NCBI GenBank assembly: GCA_003259005.1
Contig: QLII01000001.1
Span: 62,001 to 126,000, forward strand
From: Spirosoma telluris
GTDB lineage: Bacteria; Bacteroidota; Bacteroidia; Cytophagales; Spirosomataceae
Direction of reading: 5' to 3'
Length of the DNA: 64,000 bases
Part shown: in pieces, positions 57,055 through 64,000 of the stretch
Numbering within the stretch: position 1 is the stretch's first letter
Layout: every line of letters starts with the position of its first letter
Notes under the pieces: generated by a model
Seen by the model: the letters and a program-made list of their open reading frames with translations, nothing else
What the model was told of the DNA's origin: nothing
The model's database searches: none
Program-made: the position numbers and the translations under genes

Positions 57055-57150
57055 TTAAGCGGTACTTAAAGTGATATGCTTACTCTGTATATTAGTGCCA
57101 CCAAATTAAGTGATACTTAATTTGGTGGCACTAAATAAGTCAATGCTTAA
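57055..57150. promoter_or_regulatory. Operator region between repressor and early operon
   Basis: Four related palindromic sites lie here: TTAAGCGGTACTTAA (57055-57069), AAAGTGATATGCTTA (57068-57082), TTAAGTGATACTTAA (57106-57120) and ATAAGTCAATGCTTAA (57135-57150). The third is the centre of a perfect 20-base inverted repeat (57092-57111 and 57115-57134). The region lies between the divergent early gene (57032) and repressor (57187), as in lambdoid switch regions. Confidence 0.78.
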
Positions 57151-57186
57151 TTTAAAAACAAGCAATGGCTAATAAATTATTTCCGT

Positions 57187-57633
57187 GTGGATTCACTTGG
57201 TGAGAAAATAAGGCTACTATTAAAGGCTAAAAGTCTAAAACAGAAAGATTTAGCCGAGAGACTTGGCATTAAGCCATCTTCTGTTAATCAATGGATAAAG
57301 GGCACTGCGCGGCCTGATAACAGTCGTCTAGCTCAAATTGCCAAAGAGTTAGGTGTTACAGTGGATTCGCTACTTAGCAATGAAAATGCGCAGTATGAGA
57401 TAACTACAATAGGGGAGGAGCCAACGTCTAATCTTGTTAGTTCGAAGTTGTCAGATTATGAACGATTACAATATGAACTGAGAATTAAAGAGCTAGAACT
57501 AGAAATGGAGCGTAGGGTGAGTGTAATTCAATCAGAGCTACTTGTATATAAAGAAAAAGAACTAGCTCAACAACAGAAAGAGATTGAGCGTCAGCGTGCT
57601 TTGAGTCCTGATCAGGACGCTATTAACAAGTAA
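57187..57633 (+). CDS. CI/Cro-type HTH repressor
   Basis: A 148-residue protein starting at GTG 57187. Residues 5-60 are a lambda-repressor-type HTH (KQKDLAERLGIKPSSVNQWI, then RLAQIAKELGVTVDSLL). The C-terminal half is a coiled coil (ELRIKELELEMERRVSVIQ) for oligomerisation, with no LexA-type peptidase. It is therefore probably not cleaved by RecA-dependent autoproteolysis; induction would need another signal or an antirepressor. It faces the operator array and the early operon. Confidence 0.85.
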   Translation: MDSLGEKIRLLLKAKSLKQKDLAERLGIKPSSVNQWIKGTARPDNSRLAQIAKELGVTVDSLLSNENAQYEITTIGEEPTSNLVSSKLSDYERLQYELRIKELELEMERRVSVIQSELLVYKEKELAQQQKEIERQRALSPDQDAINK

Positions 57634-57906
57634 TCCTAATTGAGATCATATTGATGATCGATAACTCATAGGATACTTGAATAGTATAATCACACTTGGT
57701 CTATCAGGTTACTTTAGATGTATGTATTATTATTAAATAATATACATACCGGGCCGGAAAATAGCGTAGATAATTTAAAATTAGAAACAAAAAATTGGCA
57801 GTTTATTGGCAGTTGGCAGTATGAAAACACAAATTGGCAGGCTAGTATTTTCTAAAATACTGACCTATAGTACCTTAATTTGGGCCGTTTATGGTGGGTT
57901 AAGTAA
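57634..57906. other. Right end of prophage with arm-type sites
   Basis: No gene. TTGGCAG occurs at 57795-57801, 57806-57812, 57813-57819 and 57834-57840, matching the three copies by integrase B. A short palindrome (TAGTATTTTCTAAAATACT) follows at about 57843. These are probably the right-arm binding sites of integrase B. Confidence 0.65.
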
Positions 57907-57930
57907 GTTCGAATCCTGCCACCCCGACAC
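57907..57930 (+). repeat. attR of prophage B (24-bp direct repeat)
   Basis: An exact copy of 12606-12629, the tRNA-Pro T-arm-to-acceptor segment. No 5' tRNA part precedes it. It marks the right boundary of the 45-kb prophage. Confidence 0.88.
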
Positions 57931-57938
57931 TGAAAATC

Positions 57939-57970
57939 AGCCACTTAGCTAATTACTAAGTGGCTTTTTT
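57939..57970 (+). terminator. Terminator after the tRNA 3' end
   Basis: AGCCACTTAG and CTAAGTGGCT form a 10-bp stem followed by T5. It lies 9 bases after the attachment repeat and is likely the original tRNA-Pro terminator (or that of an older element). Confidence 0.75.
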
Positions 57971-58231
57971 CGTTTCAGGTACAACGCTAGGTACAACAAT
58001 ATTTTTCCTACTAGATTATAAATAGCTTCATATAGAGTTAGAGCATTTTCGTTTTCTTACAGTATACTTCTTGATTTAGGCTCTTTTTGTTTAGCCTAAT
58101 TACACCCATTGGGATGTGGAGAAGGTCGAAATACTCAACTTATTTCTAGTGAAGGGATACGAAAATCAAAATGCCATGTGAAAAGAGTATGTTATTTAAC
58201 ATAATTACCACATAATCTCACCACACTTATT
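57971..58231. other. Non-coding stretch with AGGTACAAC repeat
   Basis: No gene. AGGTACAAC occurs at 57977-57985 and 57989-57997, 12 bases apart, right after the tRNA terminator. Such spaced heptamer/nonamer repeats next to an attachment site could be arm sites of a third, older integrated element that brought in the defence genes to the right. Confidence 0.4.
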
Positions 58232-58558
58232 ATGAGCGATCCAGATTACCTCCAGATTGCATTAACTACTGGAATACGTTTTTTTAAATCTGAGTCAAAG
58301 AAGTTTATATATGTTGATTTAGAGGGTGAAAAAGCCTGCTTTATCTATAAGTGTTATGACGCTTCATGTGCTTCTCAGCTTTCTCAAGAGTGTGAGGATT
58401 CAACAGTAAAGCAAACTATTACCCTAGGAGACTTACAGGATATTTCAAGAGAGGAGTTTGAAATGCTATGGCGTTCAAGTCCGACTCGAGTGGCTTCGCC
58501 TTGCCCAAGTTGTGATGCAGCTATCGCAGCATTAAATGCCTCAAGTAAAAGCCTTTGA
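58232..58558 (+). CDS. Hypothetical protein upstream of the defence pair
   Basis: A 108-residue protein with several Cys residues (ending SPCPSCDAAIAALNASS; earlier CYDASCASQ). The CPSC pair could bind metal. It precedes the nuclease gene by 54 bases on the same strand. Unknown; possibly a regulator or a third component of the neighbouring system. Confidence 0.5.
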   Translation: MSDPDYLQIALTTGIRFFKSESKKFIYVDLEGEKACFIYKCYDASCASQLSQECEDSTVKQTITLGDLQDISREEFEMLWRSSPTRVASPCPSCDAAIAALNASSKSL

Positions 58559-58612
58559 CAGGCCCACCCCTAAAAATACCAAATTTCCATTAACCTTTTC
58601 TTTGATTAGTGT

Positions 58613-59725
58613 ATGTCTAGTTTAGGCTTAAGTACTCTATTAGTCACTTCCAAAACAAGGGAGAATGCTGGCTCAAGATCAGATGAACGATTTAATTATC
58701 AAAAAGACCTTTCATTATATTTAATGATTGATTACTATAAAAAAGTTGATGACTTTGTATTTCTTTTTGATTTTCATGACGATTTAGCAATTATAGATTC
58801 CGAAGCAACTCCTGAAACTATTGAATTTTACCAAATCAAGACTAAGTCGAAAGGTAATTGGACCTTAGGGAATCTATTGAAAACTGAAAAAGACAAAAAC
58901 TCTTATTTAGGGAAATTATATTTTAATAAAATAGTATTTGGTCAATTTGTAAAGTCGCTTAGTTTTATATCAAATGCTAAATATAACATTACGTTAAAAG
59001 ATGAAACTTTTAAATCTGATAGTAAATATGAAATACCTGGGAGAGAATTGTGTGATACTGCTATTGATGAAATTAACTCGAAAATACTTACCGAATTAAA
59101 ATTAACTGGTGCACCGGAATTTGATAAATTATTAACATTTAGGGTGTCTAATCTTAGTTTAACAGATAGTAAAACCCATTGTAAAGGTGCGCTATCTGAA
59201 ATGATTGAAATAATTAATCCCGGAAAACCTCAAAATGTCAACCTTACATATAATAAGATATTTAATGAAATTAGGATAAAAACAGATTGTGTAGCCTCGG
59301 AATTTAATATAGAAAATCTATCTATTATAATTGAAAAAAAAGGGATTACTAGGAAGCAATTTGTAGCTCAATTGATTGAGGCATGTAATTATAAAAGTAT
59401 AGAGCAGCAGTGGTCAGAGATTGAGCAAAAGTTAAATGTTTGTGGGCTTGGATATTTTCAAGTAAAAAATTTCAAAGCGAAATTTAGAGAATTGTCTTTA
59501 AATGAATTACATTCGCCCAATGACACTCCTCTATTGAAGACAATAGAATACCTACTATCAATGACGAATTATTGTTTTAATGATCCTGATGTTGATATTG
59601 TTCACTTTAATTATTTTCAATTAATGGAATTGATTTTTGATACAAGTAAATCGTCTATACCTTTTAAGCATTATGATGATATGACATTGAAAACAATCAT
59701 TTTAAAAATATTGAATAATGACTAA
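58613..59725 (+). CDS. DUF4297/Cap4-like dsDNA nuclease (defence effector)
   Basis: A 370-residue AT-rich protein. The N-terminus has RSDERFNYQKDLSLYLMIDY, an Asp-rich FLFDFHDDLAIID and EFYQIKTKSKGNWT. This is the PD-(D/E)xK pattern (D...Q-x-K) of DUF4297 nucleases such as Cap4 and the LmuA effectors of Lamassu. The C-terminal 200 residues are helical and probably contact the ATPase. It is followed by an SMC-like ATPase gene, as in Lamassu and ABC-three-component systems. The expected output is DNA cleavage on phage infection. Confidence 0.72.
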   Translation: MSSLGLSTLLVTSKTRENAGSRSDERFNYQKDLSLYLMIDYYKKVDDFVFLFDFHDDLAIIDSEATPETIEFYQIKTKSKGNWTLGNLLKTEKDKNSYLGKLYFNKIVFGQFVKSLSFISNAKYNITLKDETFKSDSKYEIPGRELCDTAIDEINSKILTELKLTGAPEFDKLLTFRVSNLSLTDSKTHCKGALSEMIEIINPGKPQNVNLTYNKIFNEIRIKTDCVASEFNIENLSIIIEKKGITRKQFVAQLIEACNYKSIEQQWSEIEQKLNVCGLGYFQVKNFKAKFRELSLNELHSPNDTPLLKTIEYLLSMTNYCFNDPDVDIVHFNYFQLMELIFDTSKSSIPFKHYDDMTLKTIILKILNND

Positions 59726-59879
59726 TGGAGATTTTAGGAAACTTATTCGTAATCTAAGGAAGTCAGCGAAATATGAAAAGATTATTCATATCGGAAATGC
59801 TTTTAATATCCAGAAAGGAAAAGAAAGCGAAAAGGGTGATATTCGACGGACGTCGGACCGTAATATTGGGAAAAAATAA
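59718..59879 (+). CDS. Small overlapping frame: possible third component
   Basis: A 53-codon frame whose ATG overlaps the nuclease stop (AATGACTAA). It runs out of phase over the first 107 bases of the ATPase gene. It is basic (MTNGDFRKLIRNLRKSAKYE). ABC-three-component systems have a short middle gene in just this place; however, the overlap with the ATPase is long, and this may only be a leader frame that couples translation. Confidence 0.3.
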   Translation: MTNGDFRKLIRNLRKSAKYEKIIHIGNAFNIQKGKESEKGDIRRTSDRNIGKK

Positions 59880-61487
59880 TACAGGAAAGTCATCGCTTAT
59901 TAAAAGTATTTACTGGGCATTAGGTGCAGAGCCGTCATTGCATCCTAACTTTAAGGGTGCCCAAGTATCAGTATTGCTTAAATTTATTGTAGATGATATT
60001 AAGTATGAGATACTTAGAGAAGGTAAAAGGATTTCATTATTTGACGGATTTACAAATGAAATAATAAAAACTTTTAGCTCTATTACTAAAGAGCTTGCAC
60101 CTTATTTAGCTGAAATATTTGCTTTTAAGCCGGTTTTTCAAACAAAAGACAATCAATTTGTAATACCCCACCAGCTTTTCTATTTTTACCATATTATGTT
60201 GATCAGGATGAGAGTTGGAAAGAGAGCTGGAACTCATTTGATCAATTACAGTATATAAAAGATTACAGGAAGCAGGTAATTTTTTATCATTCTGCTATTC
60301 GGCCCAACGAATATTACGAGACAAAAAAAGAATTAGAATCTTACGTGAGAGCTATTGACGAAATAGAGAAAGAACGTAAGGTGACAAATAATATTCTTAA
60401 AGAAATGCGAGAGAAGTTTCTACAAACAGATTTCAATATTGATATTGAAATCTTTCAGGACGAAATTGCTGAATTGCTAGACGAGTGTGAACGATTAAAA
60501 AAAATTGAAGAGGATACAAAATATAAACTAAAAGATTTTTATAACCTAAAAGCAAGCGTAGATTCACAAATCGTTATCGTTCAGCAGGCTCTTAAGGAAA
60601 CACACTTGGATTTAGTTTTTGTTTCAAAAACATTACCAAGTCATGTAGATTGTCCTACTTGTGGTGCAAATTATGAAAATAATTTTATGGAGCGTTTTGC
60701 GATAGCTGATGATGAAGAAAGATGTAAAGATTTATTGATAGAATTAACCAAAGATCAGATTGAATTAACTAATAAAATTTTAGATACTCAAAATATACTC
60801 AGTGATTATATTTCTCAATCAAATGAAATAGATACTATACTGGAAAAGAAAAAAGAAGGTTTAAGACTTAAAGATGTTATTGATAATTTCGGCAGAAATC
60901 ATTTACATGAAGTTTTTAAAACTAGAATTGATGATCTAAATACTCAATTACAAGAAAATGCAATAAAGAAAGGCGACTTAGATGTTCGACTAAAAGCACT
61001 TGAAAATAAAGATAGAAAACAGGAGATTGTTGAATATTACAGAAGAACTCTAAGTCGATTTTTAATGGAATTAGATGTCCATTCAATAAACCAAGATTTT
61101 TATAATTCCATCACTAATTTAATTGAAAATGTAGAAACTGGGAGTTCAAAACCAAGAGCTCTTATTGCCTATTATTTTACATTTTTCTTTCTGATGGAAA
61201 AATATTCTACAACGACTTACTGTCCAATTGTTATTGATTCACCTAATCAGCAAGACCAGGATAAGGAGAATATAGATCAAATATTAAATTTCATCAATTC
61301 AAATCAACCAGATAGTAGCCAACTTATCTTAGGTGTTGCAGAATTGTATGGGGCAGATTTTAACTGCCAAATTATAGAGCTAAAAGAGAAGTATAGTTTA
61401 CTGCAATTGGCAGATTACGAGGAGATTAATGAAGAATTAGCTCCTTATTTTGACAAAATGTGGCTACGAGATATGTTTGGTAGTTAA
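59773..61487 (+). CDS. SMC/Rad50-like ABC ATPase with zinc hook (frame broken once)
   Basis: The frame from 59773 breaks at CCCC 60166-60169. One added base continues it as IPPPAFLFLPYYVDQDESW and on to 61487, 571 residues. The start MKRLFISEMLLIS, Walker A GKNNTGKSS, a long coil, a zinc-hook-like CPTC near the apex (HVDCPTCGANY) and the end Walker B PIVIDSPNQQDQD form a complete ABC ATPase of the SMC/Rad50 kind. It probably senses foreign DNA or DNA ends and controls the nuclease encoded just upstream. Confidence 0.8.
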
Positions 61488-61609
61488 AATTTCATACCTA
61501 AATCAACACCTTAGTAGTCAATATCACGCCTTTTTCGAGTTGAACAGTTGCATCCTTTAGCGAGTAAAGGATCTAGTCTAATAAAATGCCTTCAATTTGA
61601 ATGATTATA

Positions 61610-62700
61610 AGTAGTCTGTAAGAAATAGTTTGCATTATTTTTTAACTTGCCCTCATGGGACGAGTAAACACGCCGATCCTGAGCGAGGAACAACGAATCG
61701 CTTTGGAATATGAACTAAAAACCAATGATAACCATAGCTTTCGAGCGCGCTGCCAGGCCATTCTGCTCAAAGCGGCCGGCCGCTCTTCAACAGATGTAGG
61801 CCAGATTGTGGGCATGTGCCATGTCAGTATCAATAGCTGGCTGAAACGATTCAAAACCAGTGGGTTAGACGGACTCAAGACTAAGCCCGGACGAGGTCGA
61901 AAGCCCATATTGACCAAGCAAACCGATACAGATGCTGTACTAGCAGCCGTCAAAGCCAATCGCCAACGAATCCAACTAGCCAAAGCTGACTGGGAAACAA
62001 GTCGTTCGGCTGGTAGCCAGCCCGTCAGTGAGAGTACGTTCAGGACTTTTTTAAAAAGCTTGATGGCCGATACAAACGCATTCGTCGACGAGTAAAAGGC
62101 CAACCAGACCCAGCCGTGTATGCTTACAAAAAAGAGCAACTCGCGGAACTGGAAGGCCTTGCCCAGCAGGGGCTCATTGAGTTGTTCTATGGCGACGAAT
62201 CGCAGGTGTGTAGTGCGGGCTATGTGCCCTATGGTTGGCAATTTCCCGGCGAAGAGGTCTGTATTCGGGTTGAGAAGGGCTTTAAACTGAACTGTTGGGG
62301 CTTGATTAGCCGGCAAAACAAGTTGCATTGGGCCACCACCAATCAACGAATTACAGCCGCCTTTGTGGGTCAACAACTGGATAGCTTGTCGTTGTCGATT
62401 CATAGACTGACGGTGGTAGTGTTAGACAATGCCAGGGTTCATCGAGCCGCATCCATTCAGCAGATGCGTCCCCTATGGGAGGCCCGTGGGCTATACTTGT
62501 TTTTTTTGCCGACTTACTCTCCTCACTTAAACATCGCTGAAACCTTGTGGCGACACTTAAAAGGAGGCTGGTTGAAGCCGGAAGATTATGCAACCGCAGA
62601 TGATTTAGGGTATGCTCTCAATCGCTGTCTGGCAAACGTGGGCAAAAGACTGATCATCAACTTTAACCAATTTAATGCAAACTAATTCTCAAGGACTACT
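61610..62700 (+). mobile_element. IS630-family element 1 of the tandem array, 1,091 bp
   Basis: Ends start AGTAGTCTGTAAGAAATAG on the left and, read inward from the right, AGTAGTCCTTGAGAATTAG; 24 of 28 end bases match. TA flanks are at 61608-61609 and 62701-62702. It carries one transposase and shares its right TA with the MITE. Confidence 0.85.
61655..62685 (+). CDS. IS630-family transposase made by -1 frameshifting
   Basis: The first frame (61655-62095, 146 residues) is the HTH half. The classical slippery heptamer T TTA AAA stands in phase at about 62056-62062; a -1 slip continues KKLDGRYKRIRRRVKGQPDP into the catalytic frame ending at 62685. Catalytic residues are in YGDESQV, VVLDNARVH and HLNIAETLW (DDE). 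The exact phase of the heptamer makes programmed frameshifting the best reading here. Confidence 0.87.
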
Positions 62701-62702
62701 TA

Positions 62703-62826
62703 AGCAATCGCGCAAATTTAGATTCTATTGATTCTTTGGATTCTATTGCATCAATTCACTGATTTTCATTACAATAGAATCTAGGAATCAATAGAATCTA
62801 ATTCAACTTAATTCTGCGTGATTACT
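62703..62826. mobile_element. MITE related to IS630 element 2, 124 bp
   Basis: No coding frame. The ends (AGCAATCGCGCA on the left; AGTAATCACGCAG read inward from the right) resemble the ends of the next IS (AGCAATCACGCAG). Inner arms containing TTAGATTCTATTGATTC form a long hairpin. TA borders are at 62701-62702 and 62827-62828, shared with the IS on each side. Confidence 0.75.
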
Positions 62827-62828
62827 TA

Positions 62829-63930
62829 AGCAATCACGCAGAATTAAGTTGAATCATTATCTTTCGGCATGGGCCGTAAACGCTGTATCGAACTAACGGA
62901 GTCAGAGCAAATCACTCTGCGAGAGGGAATCAAGTACCATGCTAAACATGAGTTTCGACGCTGTTGCCAGGCGCTACTTTGGAGTGCTAAAGGTTGGTCT
63001 GTCAAAGCCATTGCCACTGAGTTGGAAGTCTGCCAGGTCAGTGTAAGCAGTTGGCTTACGAACTGGCAAAATCAAGGTTTAGTGGGCTTGATGCGCCAGA
63101 AAGGCCAAGGGCGTAGATCGATCTTAAGCGTAACCAATACAGCCCATCAACAAGCCTTGAAACAGGCTGTGTCCACTCATTATCAAGATGCTGGGCGTAT
63201 CAAGACAGATTTGGAAAAAGCGCTGGGCCAATCCATGAGCCGGGATACAGTCAAGAGGTTTCTAAAAAAAACGATTACGCTTGGCACCGACTTCGGCGAA
63301 CCACCAAACCTTTTCAAGATCCGCTAGTCTATGCCGATGGCTACCAGCGGTGGCAGATCTTGCTAACGTTATGGGTATGTGGACTCATTGAACTCTATTT
63401 CGCCGATGAAACCGGTCTGACCATGCAACCCTATGTGCCCTATGGCTGGCAGAAAAAAGGCCAACGGCTTGGTTTACCAGCTCGCATTGCTACCAAACGC
63501 ATTAACCTGTTGGGGCTACTTAGGTTGGATAACCAGCTTACTATCTACCACAGCGAAAAGGCCTTGACGGGTGCATTCGTAGTGGATTGCTTAGCCGATT
63601 TTGTCGCCAAAGCCCATGCTAAACCAGTAGTGATTGTGTTGGACAACAGTCCGATTCATCGGTGCCAGGCTGTATACGGACAACAAACTAGTTGGGAGGA
63701 AAAAGACGTTTATTTATTCTTCCTACCGGCTTACAGCCCCATTTAAATCCGATTGAATTGGTCTGGAAGTCAGTCAAGTACCGTTGGCTAAAGAAAGTGG
63801 ATTACAAATCGTGGCGTCACTTGAAGAAAGCCATCTTTGCTATTATCCGCAATTTTGGGCAAGACTATAAGATTGACTTTTCGGAACTAACCAGTCGGAA
63901 TATTATTAAACCTAATTCTGCGTGATTGCT
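62829..63930 (+). mobile_element. IS630-family element 2 of the tandem array, 1,102 bp
   Basis: The ends AGCAATCACGCAGAATTAAG (left) and AGCAATCACGCAGAATTAGG (right, read inward) match at 19 of 20. TA flanks are at 62827-62828 and 63931-63932. It carries a transposase distinct from that of element 1. Confidence 0.87.
62869..63925 (+). CDS. IS630-family transposase, -1 site plus an extra frame break
   Basis: The first frame (62869-63327) ends after the HTH half. A perfect A AAA AAA slippery site in phase within the A8 run at about 63264-63271 leads to KKNDYAWHRLRRTTKPF and the catalytic frame. A second break at CCCC 63737-63740 is repaired by one added base (AYSPHLNPIELVW). Catalytic blocks are FADETGL, IVLDNSPIH and HLNPIELVW. 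The second break is unlike programmed frameshifting and is either a base-call loss or an inactivating mutation. Confidence 0.8.
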
Positions 63931-64000
63931 TATGTGTCAATTTTGTGAAGTAAAATTTCGAATCATTAGCTGTTACGACGGTTTACTTTACCCGACTCTA

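Noticed and set aside
59773..60258. ATPase fragment as a pseudogene
   Set aside because: One base added to the CCCC at 60166-60169 restores a complete ABC ATPase, matching the pattern of other breaks in the window.

Overview
The window is chromosomal DNA of a Bacteroidota bacterium, probably Cytophagales/Spirosoma-like (inference from Bacteroidota-type VirE_N/BT4734 and DUF3987 proteins, DUF3127, arm-binding tyrosine recombinases and Bacteroidota phage proteins). It is almost entirely mobile DNA stacked at the 3' end of a tRNA-Pro(UGG) gene.

Layout. (A) 1-12.58 kb is the right part of one integrated element, apparently a prophage: a very large phage structural gene on the + strand (1095-5069), then on the - strand a VirE_N protein, a DUF3987 protein, two small genes (one excisionase-like), an unknown gene and integrase A (11109-12434), ending at a tRNA-Pro 3' fragment (12582-12629). 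(B) 12.63-57.9 kb is a complete-looking prophage of about 45.3 kb bounded by a perfect 24-bp repeat (12606-12629 and 57907-57930), with integrase B at the left end, TTGGCAG arm-type sites at both ends, and a Cro/CI-type repressor with a palindromic operator region at the right end. Almost all its genes run leftward: early genes, primase-helicase, SSB-like and HNH genes (57.0-50.4 kb), tail fibre and head genes (50.2-43.6 kb), an accessory block (43.5-36.3 kb), terminase and portal, lysis genes (29.2-27.2 kb), then tail genes to 14.4 kb. AT-rich + strand cargo sits against this flow: an AbiGi-like gene, an Abi-alpha-like gene, and membrane or unknown proteins. (C) From 57.93 kb come the tRNA terminator, a nuclease plus zinc-hook ABC ATPase pair of probable anti-phage function, and a tandem IS630 / MITE / IS630 array in which neighbours share one TA dinucleotide.

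A dominant technical signal is about 20 reading-frame breaks. Nearly all are repaired by adding one base to a short homopolymer (mostly G/C runs of 3-6), and the repaired protein reads through sensibly. I therefore treat most broken genes as single genes with a likely systematic base-call loss, not as pseudogenes. The exceptions are the IS630 transposases, two of which have good -1 frameshift sites, and one tail gene truly interrupted by an IS630 copy (24281-25469).

How it works together: integrase B and the repressor/operator region control lysogeny. The primase-helicase, SSB-like protein and an array of TACCAC repeats probably form the replication module. A ParB-like protein next to a TET-associated-type glycosyltransferase suggests DNA modification, and Abi-type genes probably protect the lysogen. 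The IS insertion in a tail gene probably makes this prophage copy defective.
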